Shown here: piece by piece, positions 33,954 to 41,992 of the stretch
Layout: each line of letters opens with the position of its first letter
How positions within the stretch are numbered: the stretch's first letter is position 1
Origin: CAWKEY01 sp963848675
GTDB lineage: Bacteria; Pseudomonadota; Gammaproteobacteria; Methylococcales; Methylomonadaceae
Direction of reading: 5' to 3'
NCBI GenBank assembly: GCA_963848675.1
Contig: CAWKEY010000044.1
Coordinates: 124,001 to 188,000, forward strand
Length of the DNA: 64,000 nucleotides
The notes under the pieces: model-generated
The model's database searches: none
What the model was told of the DNA's origin: nothing
What the model saw: the letters and a program-made list of their open reading frames with translations, nothing else
Position numbers and translations under genes: made by a program

Positions 33954-34402
33954 AGCCAGATCGCATCCCAATGCGGATAATCACCAATATGCTCCACCAA
34001 TCCGGCGCGTAAAGGATTCGCTACAATATAGCGGGCAATACCGCGAACATCCTCTTCTTCCCGCAACGCATGGTCATAGAAATTCTTTTGCCATAGCGGG
34101 CCGCTTTTGCCCAAATAAGCGTTGACTCGGTGAGCGATGCGCGCTTTGAAGGTTTTTACGACTTCTGATAATGCCGTTGTTGATCCCAATTGGAATAGCC
34201 AATGCACATGATCCGGCATAACAACCCAGGCCAGAGAATAAACAGCTTGATCTTCATGCAACAGCTTCATGTTCATAACGACCAGGCGGGCACACAAAAA
34301 ATCATCGAAATAACGTTTTTCCCGGTCTGCGAGTACCGTGGTAATAAAATAAGCGCGCTCAACTTCGCTAAAACGTCCTTTGCGTATATCGTTATAAGGC
34401 AT
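33950..34402 (-). CDS. REP-associated tyrosine transposase (RAYT)
   Basis: This 150-residue single-strand DNA transposase is of the Y1/HUH superfamily. The HUH motif is MPDHVHWLF with His 65 and His 67, and the catalytic tyrosine is expected at 109 in QKNFYDHALR, followed by the conserved RYIVANPLRAGLV. RAYTs are domesticated IS200/IS605-like enzymes that recognise REP hairpins. Two REP pairs of one sequence type flank the gene on both sides, the hallmark arrangement for a RAYT and its cognate REPs. The frame is intact and probably functional. Confidence 0.92.
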   Translation of the reverse strand: MPYNDIRKGRFSEVERAYFITTVLADREKRYFDDFLCARLVVMNMKLLHEDQAVYSLAWVVMPDHVHWLFQLGSTTALSEVVKTFKARIAHRVNAYLGKSGPLWQKNFYDHALREEEDVRGIARYIVANPLRAGLVEHIGDYPHWDAIWL

Positions 34403-34418
34403 AAATTAAGGCCCCATT

Positions 34419-34463
34419 GTAGGTGCGAATTCATTCGCACAGTGCCGATAAATCCGCACCTAC
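34419..34463. repeat. Second REPIN, upstream of the RAYT gene
   Basis: A REP at 34419-34440 (begins GTAGGTGCGAATTCATTCG) and an inverted, slightly diverged REP at 34442-34463 are separated by one base. The right member supplies the stop codon (complement of CTA at 34460-34462) of the ypjD gene. It is the same sequence family as the pair at 33896. Confidence 0.9.
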
Positions 34464-35254
34464 CGCTGCAAAATAATTTCCAGCACCAGTTTGCTGCCAA
34501 AATAAGCCAGCAGTAGCGAGACAAAGCCGATTAACGTCCACTGTATCGCAATTTGCCCCCGCCATCCGTAACGGCTACGACCAATCAGCAAGGCTGTAAA
34601 GATCAGCCATGCCAGTATCGATAAAACTGTCTTATGCGCCAGATGTTGCGCAAACAAATCTTCTATGAATATAAAGCCGCTGACCAGTGACAGGGTCAGG
34701 AAAAATAATCCTGTGCCGAGCATTTGGAACAGCAGAGATTCCATGGTTTGCAGAGGCGGCAAGGATTGGATGAGACGCTTGGGCGGGTGGCTTTTTAATT
34801 GCTGATCCTGAATGGCAAGCAATATGGCTTGCAGGGCGGCGATATTCAACAGGCTGAAGGCGATGATCGAGGTCAGAATATGGGCGCTCATTTGCCAATT
34901 ATAGGTTTGCAAAAGATGCGGTTTATCCGGAAAGTACAGTTCCAGGGCCAGCATAAGGGCGGCAACCGGAAACACGGCGATGCCCAGTTTTTCTACCGGT
35001 TTGTTCAGGCTTGCGATCAGCAACAGCAGCGCAACGATCAATGAAACCAGGGAGGCGGTACTGATAAAGTTGAAGCTAAAGCCAGTTGGTTGCAGGAAGG
35101 TGCCGGCGGTGTAAAGGCTGTGTGAGCTTACGGCTATCCAGGCCAGATAAAGTGCACTGCGGCGCGGGTTGTGTTGGGTAATTTGGCTGGCTATCAGCAG
35201 GGCGCTTCCCAGGTAGGTGCAGATTGAAACAACGGCAAGTACGATGGTGTTCAT
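34460..35254 (-). CDS. ypjD: YpjD/CcsA-like inner-membrane cytochrome c assembly family protein
   Basis: This 264-residue membrane protein has about eight hydrophobic segments and the cytochrome c assembly (CcsA/HemX) fold, with conserved His residues in SSHSLY, MSAHILTSI and AHKTVLSI. YpjD genes are usually divergent from ffh in Gammaproteobacteria, exactly as here. Its biochemical function is not established; heme handling is inferred from family. Its stop codon lies within a REP repeat. Confidence 0.88.
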   Translation of the reverse strand: MNTIVLAVVSICTYLGSALLIASQITQHNPRRSALYLAWIAVSSHSLYTAGTFLQPTGFSFNFISTASLVSLIVALLLLIASLNKPVEKLGIAVFPVAALMLALELYFPDKPHLLQTYNWQMSAHILTSIIAFSLLNIAALQAILLAIQDQQLKSHPPKRLIQSLPPLQTMESLLFQMLGTGLFFLTLSLVSGFIFIEDLFAQHLAHKTVLSILAWLIFTALLIGRSRYGWRGQIAIQWTLIGFVSLLLAYFGSKLVLEIILQR

Positions 35255-35332
35255 GGCTTCGTGGTGTGGGCAGTCTTCACTGGGCGTTTTGTAGAAATTT
35301 CGACGAGTGCAAAGGCATTATTGGGTATGGTA

Positions 35333-35352
35333 GACTATTCATTTGAATAGTC
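35333..35352. promoter_or_regulatory. 20-bp palindrome in the ypjD-ffh divergent region
   Basis: The arms GACTATTCA (35333-35341) and TGAATAGTC (35344-35352) flank TT. The site lies 57 bp before ffh and 79 bp before ypjD, a position suited to an operator controlling either gene; no regulator is known to me for it. Confidence 0.5.
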
Positions 35353-35408
35353 CTAGCGCATTTGTTGCAAGCGCTTAGTTTCCCTGATCAACAATTAAAG
35401 ACGTCGAT

Positions 35409-36764
35409 ATGTTTGATAATTTAACCGATAGATTAAGTAGCACTCTTAAGAAAGTTAAGGGTCAGGGCCGCCTGACTGAAAGTAATGTCAAGGATACCTT
35501 GCGTGAAGTGCGCATGGCCCTGCTTGAGGCCGATGTCGCGCTGCCGGTGGTCACGGACTTTATTGAACGCGTCAAAGAGGGCGCTTTAGGCCAGGAAGTT
35601 CAGACCAGTCTTTCACCTGGTCAGGCATTGATCAAGCTGGTTCAGGCTGAACTGGTAAGGGTGATGGGCGAGGCCAATGAAGGCCTGAATCTTAATGCTG
35701 TACCCCCCGCCATTATCCTGATGGCAGGCTTGCAGGGTGCAGGCAAGACTACGACAGTGGCCAAATTGGGCCGCTGGCTGAAGGAAAATCAAAAGAAAAA
35801 AGTCGGTGTGGTCAGTGCTGACGTTTACCGTCCAGCGGCTATCAAACAGTTGCAGATGCTGGCCAACGATCTTGAACTGGATTTTTTTGAGAGTGATATT
35901 TCCCAAAAACCAGTGGACATTGCCAGGAATGCGATTGAGGCGGCGAAGAAGAAGTTTCTCGATGTAGTAATTGTTGATACAGCCGGCCGTCTGCATATTG
36001 ATGATGAGATGATGGCCGAGATCAAAGAGCTGCATGCGGCTATCAACCCGATCGAAACCTTGTTTGTGGTCGATAGCATGACCGGTCAGGATGCCGCCAA
36101 TACGGCCAAAGCTTTTCATGATGCCTTGCCTTTGACCGGCGTTATTCTGACCAAGGCAGACGGTGATGCGCGTGGCGGCGCCGCCTTGTCCATTCGTCAT
36201 ATTACCGGCAAGCCCATCAAGTTTATTGGGGTGGGCGAGAAAACCAACGCCCTGGAGCCGTTTTATCCCGATCGTGTCGCGTCCCGTATCCTGGGCATGG
36301 GCGATGTATTGGGCTTGATTGAAGAGATCGAGCAACGGGTTGACAAGGAAAAAGCGGCAAAACTGGCTCAAAAAATCCAGAAGGGCAAAGGCTTTGATCT
36401 GGAAGATTTTCGCGAGCAATTGCAGCAAATGCAGAGCATGGGCGGCGTCGGCTCCATGCTCGATAAATTGCCCGGCATGAGCAGTATTCCCCAGGAAATG
36501 AAGGATAAGGTCAATGATAAGGAGCTGGCCCGGCAAATCGCGGTGATTAATTCCATGACCATGAAAGAGCGCCGTTTTCCTGATCTGATCAAAGGTAATC
36601 GAAAAAAACGTATTGCCGATGGCTGCGGACAGCAATTGCATGATGTCAACCGGATTCTGAAGCAATTCAAGATGATGGAAAAAATGATGAAGCGTTTCAA
36701 GAAAGGTAATATGGCTAATATGATCCGCGGCATTAAAGGCAATATGCGCGGCATGAGAATGTAG
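35409..36764 (+). CDS. ffh: Signal recognition particle protein Ffh
   Basis: Ffh with 4.5S RNA recognises hydrophobic signal sequences and delivers ribosomes to FtsY for insertion into the inner membrane. The 451-residue protein has the N domain (1-85), the G domain with GLQGAGKTTTVAKL near 104-117, DTAGRLHIDDEMM, TKADGDARGGAALS and GVGEKTNALEPF, then the methionine-rich M domain ending in repeats of MM and GM residues. All GTPase motifs are intact. Confidence 0.97.
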   Translation: MFDNLTDRLSSTLKKVKGQGRLTESNVKDTLREVRMALLEADVALPVVTDFIERVKEGALGQEVQTSLSPGQALIKLVQAELVRVMGEANEGLNLNAVPPAIILMAGLQGAGKTTTVAKLGRWLKENQKKKVGVVSADVYRPAAIKQLQMLANDLELDFFESDISQKPVDIARNAIEAAKKKFLDVVIVDTAGRLHIDDEMMAEIKELHAAINPIETLFVVDSMTGQDAANTAKAFHDALPLTGVILTKADGDARGGAALSIRHITGKPIKFIGVGEKTNALEPFYPDRVASRILGMGDVLGLIEEIEQRVDKEKAAKLAQKIQKGKGFDLEDFREQLQQMQSMGGVGSMLDKLPGMSSIPQEMKDKVNDKELARQIAVINSMTMKERRFPDLIKGNRKKRIADGCGQQLHDVNRILKQFKMMEKMMKRFKKGNMANMIRGIKGNMRGMRM

Positions 36765-36820
36765 TTTTACCGATGCTTAAGCGATGAGCCCAACAAATTT
36801 AGCGCTTTGTTAATTTGTAC

Positions 36821-36848
36821 TTCACTTATATGGGAATTCGCGTAAAAT
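36821..36848 (+). promoter_or_regulatory. Possible promoter of rpsP operon
   Basis: TTCACT (36821-36826) and TAAAAT (36843-36848) are 16 bp apart, 43 bp upstream of rpsP. They match the sigma-70 consensus moderately, and the position is suitable for the operon promoter. Confidence 0.4.
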
Positions 36849-36890
36849 AGGCAGATTAAATTTTTGACTAAACGTTTTTGAGGAACTTAG

Positions 36891-37142
36891 ATGGTAACCA
36901 TTCGTCTCGCTAGAAGCGGCGCAAAAAATCGTCCTTTTTACCATGTGATTGTGGCGGACAGCAGAAACAGCCGTGACGGTCGTTATATCGAGCGTCTGGG
37001 TTTTTTTAATCCTTTGGCCCGTGGCAATGAAGAAAAGCTGCGTTTGGACACCGAGCGCGTTGAATACTGGAAATCAAACGGCGCACAGCCTTCTGATCGC
37101 GTCGCCAAATTGATTAAAGACGCACTTAAAGCGGCTGCATAA
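36891..37142 (+). CDS. rpsP: 30S ribosomal protein S16
   Basis: This is a small-subunit protein that binds 16S rRNA. The 83-residue length and MVTIRLARSGAKNRPFYHVIVAD start are standard, with RDGRYIERLGFFNP in the middle. It is the first gene of the conserved rpsP-rimM-trmD-rplS operon and is preceded by GAGGAA eight bases before the ATG. Confidence 0.98.
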   Translation: MVTIRLARSGAKNRPFYHVIVADSRNSRDGRYIERLGFFNPLARGNEEKLRLDTERVEYWKSNGAQPSDRVAKLIKDALKAAA

Positions 37143-37147
37143 ACTGT

Positions 37148-37654
37148 TTGTCAGGGCAGCAAGAAATCAACGTCGGTGAGATATCCGGCGTTTTTGGCAT
37201 TAAAGGCTGGGTCAAGATATTTTCCTTTACCGCTCCGCGAGAAAATATTCTTGGTTATTCGCCATGGTTGTTAAAGAAAGGCAGTGAAATCAGGCAGGTC
37301 GATGTCCTAACCGGCCAGCTTCAGGGTAAAAGCCTGGTGGCTCAACTTGATGGCGTTACCGATAGGGACCAGGCCGCAGCATTAATTGGCTGGAGCATTT
37401 TCATCTGCCAAAGCCAATTACCAAAAGCCGCTGCCGGCGAGTATTACTGGTCTGATCTGATTGGGCTGAAGGTTGAAACGGTTGAGGGCATTCAGTTGGG
37501 CGTGGTTGAGAGTCTCCTTGAAACCGGCGCCAATGATGTTGTTGTTATCCAGGGCGAACGCGAACGGGCGATACCGTTTTTGCAGGGACAGACCGTGATC
37601 AGTATCGATCTGGATGCTGGCAAAATGATCGTTGACTGGGATCCCGAGTTTTAA
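37148..37654 (+). CDS. rimM: Ribosome maturation factor RimM
   Basis: RimM binds S19 and assists 30S head maturation. The 168-residue protein has the N-terminal barrel (VGEISGVFGIKGWVKIFSFT), a linker YYWSDLIGLKVE typical of the PRC-barrel junction, and a C-terminal PRC barrel with VIDLDAGK-like strands. The start is a TTG at 37148, six bases after rpsP, without a visible binding site, so reinitiation from rpsP is likely. Confidence 0.94.
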   Translation: MSGQQEINVGEISGVFGIKGWVKIFSFTAPRENILGYSPWLLKKGSEIRQVDVLTGQLQGKSLVAQLDGVTDRDQAAALIGWSIFICQSQLPKAAAGEYYWSDLIGLKVETVEGIQLGVVESLLETGANDVVVIQGERERAIPFLQGQTVISIDLDAGKMIVDWDPEF

Positions 37655-37663
37655 TTGCCCATC

Positions 37664-38401
37664 ATGCGCTTTGATGTGGTGACTTTATTCCCGGACATGG
37701 TATCAGCCGCCGCCAGTTACGGGGTAACAGGCAAGGCGATCGAGCGTGGAATAGTGAATCTGTCGGTATGGAATCCACGAGATTATACCCGCGACAGGCA
37801 TAAAACAGTGGATGACCGGCCTTATGGCGGTGGCCCGGGCATGGTCATGAAATACCAGCCTTTGCACGATGCCGTCGTGGCAGCAAAACAGGCAGGGAGC
37901 GGCAGCAGTCAAGTGGTTTATTTAAGCCCGCAAGGCAAGCCGATGACGCAGGCCTTGCTGGCCGAAGCATGCCATGCTTCGCAATTGATTTTAGTGGCAG
38001 GCCGCTATGAAGGCATTGACGAGCGCTTTGTCGATCTAGTGTGTGATCAGGAATGGTCTATCGGCGACTATGTAATCAGTGGCGGCGAGCTCGCAGCGCT
38101 GATTGTCATTGATGCCATGACCCGGTTATTACCCGGTGTGCTCGGTGATGAAGATTCGGCACAGCAGGATTCACATAGCAATGGCTTACTGGATTGTCCG
38201 CATTTTACCCGGCCGGAACAGCTTGAAGGGCGTTCGGTACCGGACGTGTTACTAAGCGGCAATCATGCCGAAATACAGCGCTGGCGTATGAAGCAGGCGT
38301 TGGGAAGAACCTGGCAGAGACGGCCGGATTTGTTGAAAAAGAAGAATTTAACGGCGGAGCAGGAAAGTCTGCTGCAAGAATTTATTGTGGAATTGAGTTA
38401 A
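37664..38401 (+). CDS. trmD: tRNA (guanine-N1)-methyltransferase TrmD
   Basis: TrmD methylates G37 next to the anticodon and prevents +1 frameshifting. The 245-residue SPOUT enzyme has MRFDVVTLFPDM at the start, DDRPYGGGPGMVM, LVAGRYEGIDERF and the knot YVISGGELAALIVIDA, plus the C-terminal LSGNHAEIQRWR. ATG 37664 gives the usual N-terminus; the in-frame TTG at 37655 is the first possible codon after rimM and is less likely. Confidence 0.97.
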   Translation: MRFDVVTLFPDMVSAAASYGVTGKAIERGIVNLSVWNPRDYTRDRHKTVDDRPYGGGPGMVMKYQPLHDAVVAAKQAGSGSSQVVYLSPQGKPMTQALLAEACHASQLILVAGRYEGIDERFVDLVCDQEWSIGDYVISGGELAALIVIDAMTRLLPGVLGDEDSAQQDSHSNGLLDCPHFTRPEQLEGRSVPDVLLSGNHAEIQRWRMKQALGRTWQRRPDLLKKKNLTAEQESLLQEFIVELS

Positions 38402-38412
38402 TAAGGTGTGGT

Positions 38413-38757
38413 ATGAGCAATATAATTGATGTATTGGAAGCAGAACAGCTGAAAGTAGTGCCGGAATTCGGCCCTGGTGATACAGTTGTTGTGCAAGTAA
38501 AAGTAAAAGAAGGCGACCGTGAACGGATTCAGGCTTTTGAAGGCATTGTGATTGCAAAACGTAATCGCGGCTTGAATTCTGCGTTCACAGTCAGAAAAAT
38601 TTCTCACGGCACAGGTGTTGAGCGTGTTTTCCAGACACACAGCCCTATAATTAGCGAGATTACTGTTAAACGTCGCGGTGACGTCCGTCGTGCAAAACTG
38701 TATTACTTGCGTGACCTGACCGGTAAAGCAGCGCGTATTAAAGAAAAGCTGGGTTAG
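38413..38757 (+). CDS. rplS: 50S ribosomal protein L19
   Basis: L19 sits at the interface of the ribosomal subunits. The 114-residue product shows FGPGDTVVVQVKVKEGDRERIQAFEG and GVERVFQTHSPIISEI, both diagnostic, and ends with the KLYYLRDLTGKAARIKEKL tail. Its length is typical. It closes the operon, followed by a strong terminator. Confidence 0.98.
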   Translation: MSNIIDVLEAEQLKVVPEFGPGDTVVVQVKVKEGDRERIQAFEGIVIAKRNRGLNSAFTVRKISHGTGVERVFQTHSPIISEITVKRRGDVRRAKLYYLRDLTGKAARIKEKLG

Positions 38758-38780
38758 TTTTTCTTGATGCGAGCCAATTA

Positions 38781-38805
38781 AAGGCAGCCTTGAGCTGCCT
38801 TTTTT
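38781..38805 (+). terminator. Intrinsic terminator after rplS
   Basis: The stem AAGGCAGC (38781-38788) / GCTGCCTT (38794-38801) encloses CTTGA and is followed by T residues. It ends the rpsP operon. Confidence 0.9.
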
Positions 38806-38845
38806 ATGTCTGCAATATTTGCTTCAATTGTTTCGGGTTTTTAAC

Positions 38846-39346
38846 ATGCCATTTGTCATTCAATGGGTAGAGAGTTGTGCGGGTGATAAGGAAGTTGTGA
38901 AGATCAATACGCCTGCTGGCCGTCTTGCGCTAGTGGTCTACGGCGATGTGATAGCCGAAGCAGACTGGGAGCCTAATGCCGGGCCAGAGCCAACCCGTGG
39001 TATGCATCGCCTGCAGGCGCAATTAGATGCCTATTGGCTACATCCCGAAACAGCCATTCAGGTCAAACTGTTAAAGCAGGGCAGTGCATTTAGAAATAAA
39101 GTTTGGGCCGAGCTGTGTCAAATAGCCATTGGCGAGACCATAAGCTATTCAGCCTTAGCTAAAAAAATAGGCAGCGCAGCGCGGGCCGTTGGCGGTGCCT
39201 GCCGGGACAATCCTTACCCCCTGTTTATTCCTTGTCATCGGGTGGTTGCTGTGCAGGGCATGGGGGGCTATTCTGGAAACACCCAAGGTGATTTTATGGC
39301 CATCAAACAGCAATTACTGGCCTTTGAGGCAAATCATAAAAAATGA
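38846..39346 (+). CDS. ogt: Methylated-DNA--protein-cysteine methyltransferase
   Basis: This suicide repair protein removes alkyl groups from O6-alkylguanine. The 166-residue protein has the active-site motif IPCHRV with the acceptor cysteine at about 130, preceded by the helix-turn-helix SYSALAKKIGSAARAVGGA and the asparagine hinge CRDNPYP. ATG 38846 is chosen because an earlier in-frame codon lies within the terminator tail region and would add a non-family extension. Its stop overlaps the xerD start. Confidence 0.93.
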   Translation: MPFVIQWVESCAGDKEVVKINTPAGRLALVVYGDVIAEADWEPNAGPEPTRGMHRLQAQLDAYWLHPETAIQVKLLKQGSAFRNKVWAELCQIAIGETISYSALAKKIGSAARAVGGACRDNPYPLFIPCHRVVAVQGMGGYSGNTQGDFMAIKQQLLAFEANHKK

Positions 39347-40227
39347 ATGCGAGCGCTTTGATCGATCAGTTTCTCGATGCCGTCTGGGTGGAGCAGGGTT
39401 TGAGCGAGAATACGCTTGCCGCCTATGGCAGTGATTTGAGAATTTTTGCGCTGTGTCTGCAAGGGAAGTCTCTGCTGGAGGTTGATAGCGCGGACATCTC
39501 GAAGTTTCTGGCTATCCGTTATAAACAGGGCATCGGTAACCGCTCATCAGCACGTATTTTGTCGAGTTTGCGGCGTTTTTACGGCTATCAGATCCGCGAA
39601 AACAAGATGACGGTTGATCCGACTGCGCTGATAGAGTCGCCCCATATCGGCAGACCGTTGCCGACATCGCTTTCCGAACAGGATGTCGAGTTATTGCTGG
39701 CAGCCCCTGAAGTGACTAATACTTTGGGTTACCGGGATAAAACCATGCTGGAAATGCTCTACGCCACGGGTCTTCGAGTCTCGGAGCTGGTGGGGCTAAG
39801 GTTTGAACAGATCAGTTTCAGGCAGGGGGTGGTCAGAATTACCGGCAAGGGCAATAAAGAACGCCTGGTGCCTGTCGGCGAGGAAGCCATGAGCTGGCTG
39901 GAAGGTTATATGGATCAGGCCAGAAAAACTCTGCTGGGTGAGCGCCAGTGTGATTATTTGTTTGTGACCAGCCGGGCCCAGGGCATGACAAGGCAGGCCT
40001 TTTGGCATATCATCAAACGCCACGCCAAGAAGGCCGGCATCGGCAAGACTCTGTCACCGCACACGCTGAGACATGCGTTTGCTACGCACTTGCTAAATCA
40101 TGGCGCCGATTTGCGCGTCGTGCAATTATTGCTGGGACATTCAGACCTATCGACCACGCAAATCTACACGCACATTGCCCGCGAAAGATTAAAAGATTTA
40201 CATACCAAATATCATCCAAGAGGATAA
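39343..40227 (+). CDS. xerD: Tyrosine recombinase XerD
   Basis: XerD with XerC resolves chromosome dimers at dif near the FtsK-active septum. The 294-residue protein has an N-terminal SAM-like core-binding domain and catalytic residues Arg145, Lys169, His240, Arg243, His266 and Tyr275 in the order R-K-HxxR-H-Y (HTLRHAFATHLLNHG and LGHSDLSTTQIYTH). The C-terminal HPRG end favours XerD over XerC. It is coupled to ogt by a four-base overlap. No dif site was sought successfully. Confidence 0.94.
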   Translation: MNASALIDQFLDAVWVEQGLSENTLAAYGSDLRIFALCLQGKSLLEVDSADISKFLAIRYKQGIGNRSSARILSSLRRFYGYQIRENKMTVDPTALIESPHIGRPLPTSLSEQDVELLLAAPEVTNTLGYRDKTMLEMLYATGLRVSELVGLRFEQISFRQGVVRITGKGNKERLVPVGEEAMSWLEGYMDQARKTLLGERQCDYLFVTSRAQGMTRQAFWHIIKRHAKKAGIGKTLSPHTLRHAFATHLLNHGADLRVVQLLLGHSDLSTTQIYTHIARERLKDLHTKYHPRG

Positions 40228-40232
40228 TTTAG

Positions 40233-41006
40233 ATGGCACAACATATCCACCCCACTGCATGTATCGCACCGGATGTATCATTGGCGGATGACGTTACCAT
40301 AGGCCCGTTTGCCGTGATTGAAAGCGATGTTGAGATGGGCCGGGGCTGCCAGGTCGGTGCACATGCCGTGGTGCAGCAGTACGTAAAAATGGGCGAAGGC
40401 AATATCCTGCATCCTCATGCCGTGTTGGGCGGCTTACCACAAGATCTCGGCTTTAAGGCTGGAACCGTGTCCTGGCTTAACATCGGCGACAATAATGTGT
40501 TTAGGGAAGGCTTTACCGCGCATCGTTCCTCCAAAGAAAATGCTGAAACCCGGATTGGTTCCAATTGCTTCTTTATGAATAACAGTCATGTCGCTCATGA
40601 CTGCACGGTAGGCGATTACACCATATTTGCCAACAACGTCGCGATTGGCGGTTTTGTTGAAGTGGGCGATCGGGTTTTTATGGGGGGTGCCGTGGTGGTG
40701 CACCAGTTTTGCCGCATCGGCTCATTCGCTATCGTGCAGGGCACGACCGGGATCAATATGGATGTCATTCCTTTTATGCTGGTTGGCGGACGCCCCGCAC
40801 GGCATTACAAGTTGAATACCGTCGGGTTAAGGCGGGCCGGCATTACCGGTGAGCGTTATAAAGTATTGTCTGATGCCTTCCGGCGCTTAAAAAACAAGCA
40901 AAGCCTGGATGACTTGGAAGAAACACACGAGTTAAGGCAATTGAAAGACTGGCTGGCGGTTAAAACCAAACGCGGTGTTCATGGTTTTATCGATGTTTCG
41001 GATTAG
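40233..41006 (+). CDS. lpxA: LpxA-family UDP-N-acetylglucosamine acyltransferase
   Basis: LpxA adds a beta-hydroxyacyl chain to UDP-GlcNAc in the first step of lipid A synthesis. The 257-residue left-handed beta-helix protein has hexapeptide repeats from residue 8 on, catalytic His122 in NNSHVAHDC, and the HQFCRIG and C-terminal helical segment characteristic of LpxA. It differs from the usual enzyme in context: no lpxD, fabZ or lpxB is adjacent. It may be a second, diverged LpxA copy, with a main lpxD-fabZ-lpxA-lpxB locus elsewhere. The enzyme class is sure; the cellular role is less so. Confidence 0.82.
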   Translation: MAQHIHPTACIAPDVSLADDVTIGPFAVIESDVEMGRGCQVGAHAVVQQYVKMGEGNILHPHAVLGGLPQDLGFKAGTVSWLNIGDNNVFREGFTAHRSSKENAETRIGSNCFFMNNSHVAHDCTVGDYTIFANNVAIGGFVEVGDRVFMGGAVVVHQFCRIGSFAIVQGTTGINMDVIPFMLVGGRPARHYKLNTVGLRRAGITGERYKVLSDAFRRLKNKQSLDDLEETHELRQLKDWLAVKTKRGVHGFIDVSD

Positions 41007-41232
41007 GCTAAGTTTTATACTGGGCCAGAGTTAAGGATAAGAGCAGCTTGTTGGATGTTTCCAATCAATATTTGGACAGTGACAGGTTAAGTCTGAACTA
41101 TTACAGCTAATAGCAATCATCCTTATTTTCGACCTGCCTTTGTCGGCCGTCTTTGATACGGTTGTGATGTCATATGATCGGTATCGGATTTACACCCCGA
41201 AGCACTTCGGAGAAGCTCGAGAATTATCCTGA

Positions 41233-41916
41233 TTACCCATAAACCTCAGCCAACTTCAGCAAGCGCATCGGCATAGGCGGTGTTCGGGCCGCGACGTAGC
41301 ACAGGCGGGGCAGCATATCCTCCAGCACAAAACGCCGATTGAAGCGATAACAAAACTCGGCCAAATAGCGCGGCAGGTGTTTGTGCTGGATAGCGTGATA
41401 GCTGCCGTTAATCGACCTTTTGACATTGCCGATCATCGTATTAACCCACGTAAAAGTCTCCAGCGTTACACACGCCGGGCCGCCCCCGGTGACGATAGCC
41501 GTATGTTGACAGCCCGCTTCGGACACCGCCGCAAAGCAAGGCCAGCCCATCCGAAACCACGAGGCTACCGGCGCTCAGATGGCGCTTGGCCCACTTGGCG
41601 ATCGCTTTGGAACGAAAGCCGTCGACGACATTCATAGCCATAGCCACTGGATGGCCCTTTTCGTTGACGGACACGGCCGCCACAAAGGGTGTTTTGTTGG
41701 GCGAGCCACGGCCACGTTTACCGCCCCGCTGCTCACCGCCCTAATACACGTCATCCAGTTGGATGATCCCGGCGAGCGGCTTAATATCATCGCGTTCCAT
41801 CATCACTTGCATCAGCTTGTGTTTGATGCTCCAGGCGGTGTTGTAGGAAACTCCCAATTGGCGGCGCCGGGCCGTGGCAACCACCTCCGAGTCGGGCCGC
41901 GCGCCGGAGGGCGCGT
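41233..41916 (-). pseudogene. IS1595/ISXO2 transposase C-terminal remnant
   Basis: On the minus strand the DNA reads LGVSYNTAWSIKHKLMQVM, IIQLDDVY, then a stop (TAG, plus-strand 41741-41743) where the family has Trp before GGE. KTPFVAAVSVNEKGHPVAMA, GFRSKAIAKWAKRHL and VVSDGLA follow, then a one-base insertion near 41539, and finally TFTWVNTMIGNVKRSI, HLPRYLAEFCYRFNRRF and MRLLKLAEVYG. This covers the ISXO2-like catalytic domain. With one nonsense change and one frameshift it cannot make an active transposase. The adjacent intron separates it from the N-terminal remnant. Confidence 0.85.
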
Positions 41917-41917
41917 T
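41901..41917. repeat. 17-bp repeat next to the 3' side of the intron
   Basis: GCGCCGGAGGGCGCGTT at 41901-41917 is the exact reverse complement of 43977-43993. Each arm also folds on itself (GCGCC-GGAG-GGCGC). The two arms flank the group II intron just outside its likely boundaries. Confidence 0.8.
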
Positions 41918-41957
41918 TCCAGTATCGGGTCAGAGGAGGCCGCAGCCTCCGTCTGCC

Positions 41958-41991
41958 CACAGAACCGTGCGTACGGGTCCGTACACGGCTC
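41958..41991 (-). ncRNA. Group II intron domain V
   Basis: This 34-base hairpin on the minus strand starts GAGCCGTGTACGG and ends CACGGTTCTGTG, with the catalytic AGC triad in the GAGC start and a central loop. It begins two bases after the reverse transcriptase stop, as expected for an ORF in domain IV. Confidence 0.88.
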
Positions 41992-41992
41992 C

